NCBI GenBank assembly: GCA_019637395.1
Contig: JAHBVR010000016.1
Location: forward strand, 124,001-188,000
Reading direction: 5' to 3'
Origin: Vulcanimicrobiota bacterium
GTDB taxonomy: Bacteria > Vulcanimicrobiota > Xenobia > Xenobiales > JADMJV01
DNA: 64,000 nucleotides
Under the pieces are notes generated by a model. The model ran no database searches. It saw nothing but the letters and a program-made list of their open reading frames with translations, and had not been told where the DNA came from. Each line of letters begins with the position of its first letter. The stretch's first letter is position 1. Shown in pieces: positions 7,794 to 15,774 of the stretch. The translations under genes and the position numbers were made by a program.

Positions 7794-8386
7794 GAGACCC
7801 AGCCGGATATCACGATACCCAGAATGGCCACCAGAAACCCTCCCAGGATATCCCAGCAATAATGGGAGCGGGTAGTTACGATGGTGAGACTGAGTAACAG
7901 CAAACCGCCGTACAACATCCAGCGGTTGAGGCCGTCACAGGTCAGAGCCCAACAATCGATGGTCGGCAGGAAGATGTGCCCCGACGGGAAGCAACACGCG
8001 AAACCGTCGGTGCTGACCGTCAAATTATACAGCCAGGTGGTCCAGCTTCCATCCGGTCTCAGAATGGGGCGCACGATGGTGGTGGGCAAGAAAATCCAGA
8101 ACAGCAGAGTGAACAGCATCATGATCAGATAGGCCACCTGGGCCCTGCGCACCACCGTCGGCGTGCGGATCAGCAGGGCCAGGCCGGGCGAGAGCATGAG
8201 GAAGCCCAGATAGGGCCAGATCGTCCAGGGCCAAAAAGGCAGTGCCTCATCCCACCAGGTCTTGGGCAAGTGCATGGGCGGACGGGGTGGATGGGTGCAC
8301 AGGTAGGCGTAGAGACAAGACTGAAAGACCGTCAAGGGCAGAACCCACTTCCAATTGCTGCGCACCGCTTCAGCCCAGGACAACAT
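7748..8386 (-). CDS. PAP2-family membrane phosphatase
   Basis: 212 residues with about six membrane segments. The acid-phosphatase signature is in the second half: FPSGHIF (PSGH motif) and TTRSHYCWDILGG (SRxxxxxHxxxD type, with TRSH-x4-D). These residues form the phosphohistidine active site of PAP2 lipid phosphatases/phosphotransferases, which remove phosphate from undecaprenyl-PP, phosphatidic acid or inositol phospholipids at the inner membrane. The Cys-rich GFACCFPSGH resembles the inositolphosphotransferase-type subgroup, but the substrate is uncertain. The 3' end overlaps the Met-rich gene. Monocistronic; divergent from 8459. Confidence 0.85.
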   Translation of the reverse strand: MLSWAEAVRSNWKWVLPLTVFQSCLYAYLCTHPPRPPMHLPKTWWDEALPFWPWTIWPYLGFLMLSPGLALLIRTPTVVRRAQVAYLIMMLFTLLFWIFLPTTIVRPILRPDGSWTTWLYNLTVSTDGFACCFPSGHIFLPTIDCWALTCDGLNRWMLYGGLLLLSLTIVTTRSHYCWDILGGFLVAILGIVISGWVSYWPWFGMNTRQVDG

Positions 8387-8458
8387 CGCCCCCAGTTCCG
8401 TGAACAGCTTAAGGTCCCTGCGAAGGGAGCGCTGCAGCCAACCTCAAAGGCCCCAGCT

Positions 8459-9811
8459 ATGGACGACGAGTTCGCCAATCTGGTTCCGGACGAAGACGAG
8501 GAAATCCCGGAAGACGCTGAGGATCTGGAGGAGTCCACTGCCGAGGTTCCTCTTGAAGTATTGGCCCGCTGCCGAGAGTATACCGACGTCGAACCTTTCG
8601 AGGAACTGAAAAAGGAAGCCGAAGCCTATCTACGCGGCGAGGTAGGCGCCGAGTCCGTGCGCGAAAAGTGGCAATCTCTGGACCAGGAGCTGGGTGCCCG
8701 CCACCACTACTTTCAAGACGGCTTACGCTTTCAGGAATGGAGCGAGCAACTGGTGGTTACGGGCCGCCAGATTTTTGAGCAATTCGAATGGATCCAGGAT
8801 CAAATGGGCCGCCTGGAGGTTGGACTGGCGGCCGGCCTGGAACTGGAAGTTGCCTACGCCCTGGAACAGATTCATGGCTCGCTGGCGGTGCTCAAGAGTT
8901 CCTATCAAACCTTGCGCGACCTCCAGGACAGTCTGCCCACTCTCTCGGAGAATCCCATGGTGGCCGAGTTGATCCGCGTCGGCCAGCTGGCCCTGGAACA
9001 GAAGATCCCGATGGAGTCGTTCCTGGAGCGCCTGGCCGTGTACGCCGACATGCAGGACCGCCTGCAACAAGCGCTGCTGACCGCCCAACCGGCACCGCGC
9101 GAACGCTCCATCCTGGAGGCGGAGCGCGCCAACCTGGACGAAGCCTTCGCTCATCAGCAACGCGGTCTGGACGAGCTTTACGGTTTCGCCGAGAACCCCG
9201 ACGCCGCCGAATTGGAGAAGGGAATTGCTTCTCTGGAACTGGGCTCGCAAATGCAGTTGCGCTTGCGCGAACGCTTGCTGCAAACGGTCGGTGCCGAGGA
9301 CACCCGGGCCTGCCCTTTTTGCGGCAGTGACAATCAAAGTCAAAATCGCTTTTGTGCCTCGTGCCAGGCCCGGCTGCCCGAGAACCTGGCCGTGCAGGCC
9401 GAGGAAATTTCTCTGGGGAGTCCACAAGACAATGGACTTCCCAGCCATTTCCAACGTCTGGTATCGGCCGTAGAACAACGCCAGGCGGAACAGCTCGACG
9501 ATCCGGCCTGGCAATCTACCCTTAGCTGGTTTCGCGGTCTCTACATCAACGTCTGTCGCCAACGGGATCGCCAGAAGCCTCCTCCGGCCAATATTCCCCC
9601 AGAACAACTCGAGCTGCTGGAAAAGGCCGGGGAATCTTTGAATACGGGCCTGGAGCTGATCGGTGAAGGACTGGGTCTGCTCGAAGACGGCGAGGAACTG
9701 CAAAACGGCCTGGATTTGATTCTACGCGGCGGCGAAAAGCTTCAGGAAATGCCGGCCTGGCTGGACGAAGCCACCAACTTAACGAACGCCCTGCAAGAAA
9801 GCCAGGCTTAG
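8459..9811 (+). CDS. Coiled-coil protein with zinc ribbon
   Basis: 450 residues from ATG 8459 (AAAGG 8 bases upstream). The upstream open frame to 7976 is antisense to the PAP2 gene and was not used. N-terminus is acidic (DEDEEIPEDAEDLEES), followed by long Glu/Leu/Gln-rich helices typical of coiled coils. About residues 280-305 form a zinc ribbon: CPFCGSDNQ, then FCASCQARLP, giving two CxxC knuckles. The C-terminal third is helical. No enzyme motif, signal peptide or membrane segment, so probably a cytosolic scaffold or adaptor. I do not recognise a family. Its 3' end overlaps the convergent YkgJ paralog by 33 bases. Confidence 0.75.
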   Translation: MDDEFANLVPDEDEEIPEDAEDLEESTAEVPLEVLARCREYTDVEPFEELKKEAEAYLRGEVGAESVREKWQSLDQELGARHHYFQDGLRFQEWSEQLVVTGRQIFEQFEWIQDQMGRLEVGLAAGLELEVAYALEQIHGSLAVLKSSYQTLRDLQDSLPTLSENPMVAELIRVGQLALEQKIPMESFLERLAVYADMQDRLQQALLTAQPAPRERSILEAERANLDEAFAHQQRGLDELYGFAENPDAAELEKGIASLELGSQMQLRLRERLLQTVGAEDTRACPFCGSDNQSQNRFCASCQARLPENLAVQAEEISLGSPQDNGLPSHFQRLVSAVEQRQAEQLDDPAWQSTLSWFRGLYINVCRQRDRQKPPPANIPPEQLELLEKAGESLNTGLELIGEGLGLLEDGEELQNGLDLILRGGEKLQEMPAWLDEATNLTNALQESQA

Positions 9812-10789
9812 CGGCGCCAGGAAATCCTCCCAGCCCTGGGCGTGAAAGGTCAGGCGGCGCTCCACCTCGCGAACGGCCAATCGGCGCATCAAGGCGGTTG
9901 GCCGGCTACTTTCCGCCAGCGCCTGCTGCCAGGTCCAATAGCGAATCATCTCGTTGATCAGGGGCAGCAAACAGACGCGGGCATGCACCGAAGGCGGCCC
10001 CCAGAGAAACTTGCGAAAGAGCAGATGGCGAAAGAAGCCCTCGACTTGTTGCCAGTGCTCCGGCTCCTCTTGCTCGAGTCGGGCCTGAATCTGCCGCGGC
10101 TCCACCCAACCGGGAAAGATACAACTGAAATACCTTCCTCCCTGGGCCTGGCTGGAGAGCACTTGCTGAGCGCGCTGCGGCTGGTCATCCGCCTCGCTGA
10201 TAGCCAGAAGCCCGCGTAAGATCCGCTGACAGGTTGATTCGACTTCGTCGCTCAGCCAGCTCAGGCGGGCCACTCCCAGACCGGCCCAATGGTCCTGCGC
10301 AAGGGCCAGCGACACGCCCAGGGCGGCGCTGAAAGCGCCATTGCTAAAGCAGAGCTGGTCGCCCAGAAACTCCTCGATCTTCAAATAGGTCTCCCAAGGA
10401 CAGGGCTGCCCTTCCACCAGTTGGGCGCGCACCCGAGGCGCGGGAAGCTCGGCCCAATCTCGATCTTCGCGCCCGATGCGCGGCCCCGAACCCTGGGCAA
10501 CGGCGGTACAGGCAAACGAGGCTCCAATGAAGCGGCCTCCGGGAGTGTCGATGGCTCGAAAGGGGAAATGGCGGCAGGCGCCGGGCCGCTGCTCGTAAAC
10601 CAGACAACGGTCCTCGGACGCCTCCGATAAATTGGGGCAGCCATCCGGCAGGCAGCGCAAATAGAGTCGACCATCCGGGCGGGTTTGTGCTCCTGGCAAC
10701 ACCAGGCCCGGGTCCACGTCCACCTCGAACATCTCACAGCTATTGCCGCAGTGGACGCATTCGTAGTTGAGCGGCGGTAAAAAAACCAT
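9779..10789 (-). CDS. YkgJ-type Cys-cluster protein, paralog 3
   Basis: 336 residues from ATG 10789 (MVFLPPLNYECVHCG). The open frame extends further to 10915, but the Cys cluster in the two paralogs begins about a dozen residues after the start, so 10789 fits best; no good Shine-Dalgarno site is seen for either. Motifs: CVHCGNSCEMFEVDVDP, a second cluster with CLVYEQRPGACRHFPF, then the shared HLLFRKFLWGPP. More divergent than the pair at 4613-6858. Family knowledge (YkgJ/FliB) suggests metal binding and possibly protein methylation. Divergent from the GapR-like gene. Confidence 0.7.
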   Translation of the reverse strand: MVFLPPLNYECVHCGNSCEMFEVDVDPGLVLPGAQTRPDGRLYLRCLPDGCPNLSEASEDRCLVYEQRPGACRHFPFRAIDTPGGRFIGASFACTAVAQGSGPRIGREDRDWAELPAPRVRAQLVEGQPCPWETYLKIEEFLGDQLCFSNGAFSAALGVSLALAQDHWAGLGVARLSWLSDEVESTCQRILRGLLAISEADDQPQRAQQVLSSQAQGGRYFSCIFPGWVEPRQIQARLEQEEPEHWQQVEGFFRHLLFRKFLWGPPSVHARVCLLPLINEMIRYWTWQQALAESSRPTALMRRLAVREVERRLTFHAQGWEDFLAPLSLAFLQGVR

Positions 10790-10933
10790 AGAAACCAGGA
10801 TAGCGCATAACGCATCAAACACCAACCACGAGCCTTCTTCGAAAAATTGTTCGACCCTCAAAAGGGCTTTGCTCTGCCGCGCGTGAATTCCATTCACGCA
10901 AAACACGAATAACAATCAAGGAGAAGCTCAACC

Positions 10934-11197
10934 GTGAACCAGGAAGCCAAGATTTTCAGCCAGACCTTAGGCGATCAACTGAACAAGTTCATCACCCGTA
11001 TCGAAGCACTCGAAGAAGAGAAGGCCGGCATCATGTCCGCCATCAAGGATCTCTTTCAGGAAGCCAAGGGCGAGGGGGTCGATGTGCGCGCCCTCAAGGA
11101 ACTGCTCAAAATGCGCAAGATGGAGCAACTGGATGTGCAGGAGCAGCAGTCCACCCTCCACCAGTACATGAGCGCCCTGGGAATGTCGCACAACTAA
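10934..11197 (+). CDS. GapR-like (DUF2312) nucleoid-associated protein
   Basis: 87 residues from GTG 10934, with AAGGAG at 10918-10923. Almost the whole protein matches the DUF2312/GapR pattern: RIEALEEEKAGI, then IKDLFQEAKGEGVDV, ALKELLKMRK, and QY(M)SALG at the end. GapR of Alphaproteobacteria forms tetramers that clamp overtwisted, AT-rich DNA ahead of replication forks and RNA polymerase and stimulates topoisomerases. Small, charged and helical here as well. Terminator directly downstream makes it monocistronic. The family is mostly reported from Alphaproteobacteria, so its presence in this genome is notable. Confident in family, less so in function. Confidence 0.8.
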   Translation: MNQEAKIFSQTLGDQLNKFITRIEALEEEKAGIMSAIKDLFQEAKGEGVDVRALKELLKMRKMEQLDVQEQQSTLHQYMSALGMSHN

Positions 11198-11210
11198 ATC
11201 GACAGAGAAA

Positions 11211-11236
11211 GACCCCCGGTCTCCCGGGGGTCTTTT
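11211..11236. terminator. Bidirectional intrinsic terminator
   Basis: Stem GACCCCCGG/CCGGGGGTC with loop TCTC, followed on the plus strand by TTTTC and on the minus strand by TTTCTC. It ends both the GapR-like gene and the convergent secreted protein gene. Confidence 0.9.
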
Positions 11237-11237
11237 C

Positions 11238-11606
11238 TCAGGGAAGCTTCTCTTCCTTGCCGCCTATTTTCAGGGGCGGGATGGACTGGGCTTCGGTCTT
11301 GCCACTCACTTTGACCTCCACCACCATCGGCTTGGTGATTTTGCTCAAAGCTTCGTCAGCGCGGAATTTGTCACGTTCGGCTCGCACCGAGTTGGGCGTG
11401 CCCCCGCCGTTATAGTAAAGCATGTCGTTGAAACCCTTGTTGACCCAATAGGCCTCGCGAGAATCAATGAATTCAACGTCTTCGACGTCACTGCTTCTCT
11501 TTTCAGTCGTAGGTTTTGTCGTAGAGGTATCGGCCTCGGCCCCTTGGGACCAGCCGGGCACCGCCAGGCAACCAAGAACGAAGGCACTCATCATAATGCG
11601 GCGCAT
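11238..11606 (-). CDS. Small secreted hypothetical protein
   Basis: 122 residues. N-terminus MRRIMMSAFVLGCLAVPGWS is a signal peptide with cleavage likely after GWSQGA. The mature part is polar (Thr/Ser/Lys/Glu-rich linker, residues 25-45) and ends in a short beta-like segment (PMVVEVKVSGK). No recognised domain. Probably periplasmic or outer-membrane associated. Monocistronic, with a shared terminator at its 3' side. Confidence 0.65.
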   Translation of the reverse strand: MRRIMMSAFVLGCLAVPGWSQGAEADTSTTKPTTEKRSSDVEDVEFIDSREAYWVNKGFNDMLYYNGGGTPNSVRAERDKFRADEALSKITKPMVVEVKVSGKTEAQSIPPLKIGGKEEKLP

Positions 11607-11689
11607 GGATAACCCCTCTCTTGTGGTTTGAATAGATTTCTAATGGGGCATGGCCGGCTCCTGCCAAAAGCCCTCGTAATCATGAGAAC

Positions 11690-12319
11690 TTAAGGCGTAT
11701 TTTTTAGCGAGAGATTGAGCAACTCGCGCAACAACACGGCCTGGTCCATGGCATCGTCCAAAGCATTATGCGGATAGGGCTTGGGCGGCCGGAAGAGACC
11801 GCGCCGAGCCAGACGCGAACGCAGTTGGCGCCGCTCGCAGCGAAAAATCCCCTGAGCCAGGCTGGCGATGTCCAAACAGGCATAACCGAAGGGATTGCTG
11901 CCCAAGAAGCGCTGTGCATAGTAGCCAATAAAAGGCTGGTCAAAGCTGGCCGGCCAGGCCGCCATCATGAACTTGGGCACGCTCAAGCGCAAATCGGCCA
12001 GATAGTCGGCCAGCTTCTGAATGCCCACCAGGGGCTCCAGGCCGTTCTCCAGCAGATGCTCGGAGGTCAGGCCGTGAACTTCATTGGCGGCCGGCAATAC
12101 GCCGGCCTCGGCGAGCGGCTGAAATTCGCAATAAAATGTCTTCTCGCCCAGACGCCAGGCCGGATTGGCCACGTCCGGAGGCAACACCGGCACGCACCCC
12201 ACGCTCACCAGCGAATAAAGGCCAGGAAAGGGCCCCGAAGCTTCCACGTCAAGACTTAGATAGAACACTGGCGGCGAGTTCTCGTTTGGCGCCGGAATTC
12301 CCAGGGGACGGGCAGGCAT
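11690..12319 (-). CDS. DnaQ/RNase T-like 3'-5' exonuclease (DEDDh)
   Basis: 209 residues from ATG 12319; a TTG at 12337 preceded by GGGAGG (spacing 5) is an equally good start. Exonuclease motifs: ExoI LSLDVEASG (Asp-x-Glu), ExoII around AAWPASFDQPFIGYYAQRF, ExoIII HNALDDAMDQA (His-x4-Asp). DEDDh enzymes remove nucleotides from 3' ends with two metal ions and act in proofreading, repair or RNA maturation. About the usual length for a stand-alone RNase T/ExoX type. Divergent from pepA, with the two ribosome binding sites lying on one palindrome. Confidence 0.8.
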   Translation of the reverse strand: MPARPLGIPAPNENSPPVFYLSLDVEASGPFPGLYSLVSVGCVPVLPPDVANPAWRLGEKTFYCEFQPLAEAGVLPAANEVHGLTSEHLLENGLEPLVGIQKLADYLADLRLSVPKFMMAAWPASFDQPFIGYYAQRFLGSNPFGYACLDIASLAQGIFRCERRQLRSRLARRGLFRPPKPYPHNALDDAMDQAVLLRELLNLSLKNTP

Positions 12320-12343
12320 TTTTCGCGTGGGACTCAAAGCCAA

Positions 12344-12355
12344 CCTCCCTGGAGG
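12344..12355. promoter_or_regulatory. Back-to-back Shine-Dalgarno sites on a near-palindrome
   Basis: CCTCCCTGGAGG reads GGAGG on both strands: the plus copy (12351-12355) serves pepA at 12366 and the minus copy (12344-12348) lies 6 bases before the TTG at 12337 of the exonuclease. Both promoters must lie inside the opposite gene's 5' region. Confidence 0.45.
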
Positions 12356-12365
12356 AAATCGGCCC

Positions 12366-13841
12366 ATGAAGTTTGAGACCTATGAAGGCAGCCTGAGGGA
12401 CCTGCACGCGGATGTGCTGGTGCTGATCCTGGATGCGCAAAACGAACTCTTCGAAGTGGATGACGAAGCGCTGCAAGAGCGCCTGGCCGGCGCCAGGTCC
12501 CAGTTCTCGGCGGGCAAGCTCTCGCGCGAACTGTCTTTTGCACCCAAAGATCTGCCGATCGACACCGTGCTCGTCTATCATAGCGATCTCGAGAAAAACT
12601 ACGGTTTCTGGGAGAACATCAAGACTTTCGCCGCTCGCGGCATTCGCTTCGGCGCGGAAACGGGCCGCCCCCGCGTGGCTTTCGCCTTGAATTCGGCCGA
12701 CGGCCTGGAACACGTGGGCAAAGTGGTCGAAGGCATCCTGCTCGGATCCTATAGCTTCGAGAAATATCGGCAGAAGCCGCGCAAACTGTTCGAAGACAGC
12801 GTGGCCGTCCTGTGGACGCAGTCGGCCGAGAAAGCCCAGGAGCAGATCGATCAGGCCGAAATCCTGTGCCACGCCACCAACGGCGTGCGCGATCTGGTCA
12901 ATGAGTCAGCCTCGGTCATTACTCCGGCCGCCCTGGTGCGCAAAGCCCAGGATCTGGCGGCCAGCCACAGTCTCCAGGTGGAAGTTTGGGACCAGGCCCG
13001 GCTGACCCAGGAGCGCATGGTCGGCCTGCTGGCCGTGGGCGCCGGCTCCGAGCACCCACCCTTTATGGTTTCCCTGAGCTACCAGCCCGAAGCCCCCAGC
13101 GATGTTCACCTGGTTTTCGTAGGCAAAGGCGTGACCTTTGACACCGGCGGCATTTCCATCAAACCGGCCGAAAAAATGCACCTGATGCGCGGAGATATGG
13201 CCGGCGCCGCCGCCGTGCTCGGCGCCATGGACATCATCGGCCAGCTCAAGCCCAAGATTCGCGTCACCGCCATCGTGGTTACCGCCGAGAACACCCCGGA
13301 CGGGAAAGCCATGCGACCGGGCGACATTCTCAGCTACCGCAACGGCAAATCAGTCCACGTCGAAAACACCGACGCGGAGGGCCGTCTGATCCTGGCCGAC
13401 GGCCTGATTCACGCCGGCGACATCGGCGCTACCCACATTGTGGACGTGGCCACGCTCACGGGCGCGGCCATCCGCGCCCTTGGCTATTCGTTCACCGGCC
13501 TGATGGGCAATAACCGCACTCTGATCAATGCCGTCACCCGGGCCGGCGGCAACCATGGCGAGGCCTACTGGAAGTTGCCGCTGCCGGCCGAATACAAGGA
13601 ATACATCAAGAGTTCGGTGGCCGACATCAACAACCTGGGCGGTCCTGTGGCCGGCGCCAGCACCGCCGCTCTTTTCCTCCAGGAATTCGTGCCCGAAAAG
13701 ACGGCCTGGGCCCACCTCGACATCGCCCCCACTTTCTGGAAAGAAAAGCCCTGGAAATACTACGGCGAGGGTGCTTCCGGCGCAGCCGCCCGCACCCTGG
13801 CCGACCTGGCCTACAACTGGGCGGAAAACACGGCGCGCTAA
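12366..13841 (+). CDS. pepA: Leucyl aminopeptidase, M17 family
   Basis: 491 residues from ATG 12366 with GGAGG 10 bases upstream. The C-terminal catalytic domain holds all M17 landmarks: KGVTFDTGGISIKP (metal-binding Lys and Asp), MRGDMAGAAAV, and NTDAEGRLILADGL, the family signature. The enzyme removes N-terminal residues from peptides in the cytosol using two metal ions, usually as a hexamer. The N-terminal domain (residues 1-150) is more divergent, as usual. The PLD-like gene starts 1 base after its stop, so the two are in one operon. Confidence 0.95.
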   Translation: MKFETYEGSLRDLHADVLVLILDAQNELFEVDDEALQERLAGARSQFSAGKLSRELSFAPKDLPIDTVLVYHSDLEKNYGFWENIKTFAARGIRFGAETGRPRVAFALNSADGLEHVGKVVEGILLGSYSFEKYRQKPRKLFEDSVAVLWTQSAEKAQEQIDQAEILCHATNGVRDLVNESASVITPAALVRKAQDLAASHSLQVEVWDQARLTQERMVGLLAVGAGSEHPPFMVSLSYQPEAPSDVHLVFVGKGVTFDTGGISIKPAEKMHLMRGDMAGAAAVLGAMDIIGQLKPKIRVTAIVVTAENTPDGKAMRPGDILSYRNGKSVHVENTDAEGRLILADGLIHAGDIGATHIVDVATLTGAAIRALGYSFTGLMGNNRTLINAVTRAGGNHGEAYWKLPLPAEYKEYIKSSVADINNLGGPVAGASTAALFLQEFVPEKTAWAHLDIAPTFWKEKPWKYYGEGASGAAARTLADLAYNWAENTAR

Positions 13842-13842
13842 A

Positions 13843-15039
13843 ATGTACAAGGCTCTTCTGGCCGCGCTCCTGCTTCTCACGGCGGCGGCCGTGGCCGATG
13901 AGGAAGAGCTCAAGCCCGGAGGACTTCCGCCCGGACTGGAACTGGTCGAAAGCGTGCCGCTGGAAACCGAGGCGGCGCTCGACGACCCGTCTATCCGCCA
14001 GACCCAGGAAGTCTGGCTGGAGATGATCAACGGCGCCAGGGAGAGCCTGGATCTCGAATTCTTCTATCTACGGTTCGAGCCCAAGACCTCTTTGGAGCCT
14101 GTGGTGAAGGCCGTGGAAGCGGCCAAAGCGCGCGGCGTACGCGTGCGCGTGCTGGTTGACTCCAAGTTCCTCATCACCTATCCCCAACTCTGGGAACGCT
14201 GGGCGGGACTGGGCATCGAGTTGCGCAAGATCAAGTTTGCCTCGGGCGTACAGCACACCAAGCTGATGCTGGTGGATCGTCAAGAGGTCTTCCTGGGCAG
14301 CCAGAACTTCGACTTCGCCTCCCTTTCCCACATTCGCGAACTGGGCGTGCGCATCACCCAACCGGAGCTGGCCAGTTGTTACCTGCAGGCCTTCGAGCAC
14401 GACTGGGCGGTGGCCGGGGGAGACACCATTCCCCCCAAACTCTCCCCGGTAACAGCCCGCTTTCCGGTCAAAATGGGCGACCTGGAGCTGTTTCCCGTCT
14501 TCAGTCCGAACGACCCTCAGTGGAATGGGGGCAACCCCGAGGAACTGGCGCTGGTGGAGCTGCTGCGTAGCGCTCGCGAGCGTATTGATCTACAGGTGAT
14601 GAGCTATTCACCACTGGTGGTTGCCTATCCCGGCGACGGTCCCATGCCCAAGCGCTACGAAACTCTCGACATCGAACTCAGAGCAGCCGCCGCCCGCGGC
14701 GTCGAGGTGCACCTGCTGGTCAGCAACTGGGGCATCAAGCCGCCCCTGCTGGCTCCGTTAGAAGCTCTCAGCACGGTCCCGCATTTGGAGATCAAGGTCA
14801 GCCACATCCCCGCCTGGAGCGGCGGCGAAATTCCCTTCGCTCGAGTCGGCCACAGCAAGTACCTGGTGGTGGACGGACAGCGCGGCTGGCTGGGCACTTC
14901 CAACTGGGAATACAGCTACTTTATGACCAGTCGCGATATGGGGTTGGCTTTCGAAGGCAAGAGTTTGGCCAGCCGCCTGCAAGCCTTCTTTGAGCGAGAC
15001 TGGGACGGACCCTACGTTCGGCACTTGCCCGGAAAATGA
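13843..15039 (+). CDS. Secreted phospholipase D-like protein
   Basis: 398 residues from ATG 13843, one base after the pepA stop. Signal peptide MYKALLAALLLLTAAAVADE. Two HKD motifs in the expected order: HTKLMLVDRQEVFLGSQNFD near residue 145 and HSKYLVVDGQRGWLGTSNWE near residue 335. PLD-superfamily proteins hydrolyse or transfer phosphodiesters (phospholipids, cardiolipin synthesis, nucleic acids) through a phosphohistidine; the length and architecture also match cardiolipin synthase-like exported PLDs, including eukaryotic PLD3/4-like members. Periplasmic or extracellular. A strong terminator follows immediately. Confidence 0.88.
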   Translation: MYKALLAALLLLTAAAVADEEELKPGGLPPGLELVESVPLETEAALDDPSIRQTQEVWLEMINGARESLDLEFFYLRFEPKTSLEPVVKAVEAAKARGVRVRVLVDSKFLITYPQLWERWAGLGIELRKIKFASGVQHTKLMLVDRQEVFLGSQNFDFASLSHIRELGVRITQPELASCYLQAFEHDWAVAGGDTIPPKLSPVTARFPVKMGDLELFPVFSPNDPQWNGGNPEELALVELLRSARERIDLQVMSYSPLVVAYPGDGPMPKRYETLDIELRAAAARGVEVHLLVSNWGIKPPLLAPLEALSTVPHLEIKVSHIPAWSGGEIPFARVGHSKYLVVDGQRGWLGTSNWEYSYFMTSRDMGLAFEGKSLASRLQAFFERDWDGPYVRHLPGK

Positions 15040-15068
15040 AAAAACCACCCCTTTTGGGATGGTTTTTT
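15040..15068. terminator. Strong bidirectional terminator
   Basis: AAAAAACCACCCC-TTTT-GGGATGGTTTTTT forms a hairpin whose flanks are A6 and T6, so it works on both strands. It ends the pepA-PLD operon and would also end the minus-strand RNA running from 16664. Confidence 0.88.
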
Positions 15069-15092
15069 CATCAACGGTTCCTAGGCCCGTTG

Positions 15093-15144
15093 CTCGTCTT
15101 ACGGCGGACGAGAACCGCCTGACCGCCACCTCGCCAGCGTCAGG
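15093..15144 (-). repeat. Two-hairpin RNA module, copy B
   Basis: As RNA: stem CCUGAC/GUCAGG around the 15-base loop GCUGGCGAGGUGGCG, linker CGGUU, stem CUCGUC/GACGAG around CGCCGUAA. It is the last module before the terminator. See copy A at 15329-15383 for the compensatory changes. Confidence 0.75.
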
Positions 15145-15303
15145 ATCTGAAGTGTGCCGAGGACACACGACAGCCACTCTGAGGCATTTACGTCGACCCA
15201 GCTCGACGGCGCGGTTTGGCCCTGCGCTGCCCTCACCCTTCTCAGATGGGTAGACCTGTCCGATGCAGCAAGCTGACCGGAGAATCGACCGAAGTCAATC
15301 CGA

Positions 15304-15324
15304 TGTGCACTGAGGTCTGGCACA
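15304..15324 (-). other. Octaloop hairpin 5 of the large RNA
   Basis: RNA stem UGUGC/GCACA, inner C-G closing pair (15319/15310), loop AGACCUCA. Members 1-4 are at 16568-16585, about 16405-16426, 16085-16102 and 15861-15876. Loops are the same, stems are not. Confidence 0.65.
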
Positions 15325-15328
15325 ACCC

Positions 15329-15383
15329 CTCGTCTTCACGGCACGGACGAGAACCGCCTGGTCGCCACCTCTCCAGCACCAGG
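15329..15383 (-). repeat. Two-hairpin RNA module, copy A
   Basis: As RNA: stem CCUGGU/ACCAGG around GCUGGAGAGGUGGCG, linker CGGUU, stem CUCGUC/GACGAG around CGUGCCGUGAA. Compared with copy B, two stem pairs change (GU/AC against AC/GU) while the 15-base loop differs at one position, which is what selection on RNA pairing produces. Confidence 0.75.
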
Positions 15384-15594
15384 ACCCGGTGACGTATACG
15401 ACCGAAGTCGATGCGCGCACTGGCCTCTCTACTTAATTTTACGTCCGAGTAGCCAGACGGTGGCCGAAGCCACGGTGATGCTCCTGGTAGTCGCATCACG
15501 GTGCAGACTGCCCGAAGGCGGTAACTGCGGCGGAACAACTTTCGCGTCCGCGTTACGAACCGCAAGCGGCTCGCCCGAGTCCGAAGACTCACGG

Positions 15595-15672
15595 CAGCCC
15601 GAAGGCCTGTGCCGTAGTGGCCAGCCCGAAGGCCTGTGCCGTAGTGGCCAGCCCGGAGGCTGTGCCGTCCGC
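15595..15672 (-). repeat. 27-base tandem repeat inside the large RNA
   Basis: Two identical 27-base units (15595-15621, 15622-15648) and a diverged third (from 15649). As RNA each unit carries GGCCUUCGGGC, a stable UUCG hairpin, and GGCCACUACGGC. The repeat suggests local expansion of a stem rather than coding sequence. Confidence 0.7.
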
Positions 15673-15774
15673 AATGGCTCCAAAGAGCGGTGCGGGGTGC
15701 GCTACTGCCGGAGCAACGAGCGCTGTGGCTCGCCGGAGCGAGACGTGAATCCGCAAGCGGAAATCACTCCACGT

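Noticed and set aside
7976-8458. N-terminal extension of the zinc-ribbon protein
   Set aside because: Runs antisense to the PAP2 phosphatase; codon composition changes to normal only after ATG 8459, where a ribosome site lies.
15093-15672. Repeats considered as a CRISPR array or transposon ends
   Set aside because: Units are not separated by unique spacers of equal size, no cas or transposase gene is near, and the repeats form paired RNA stems.
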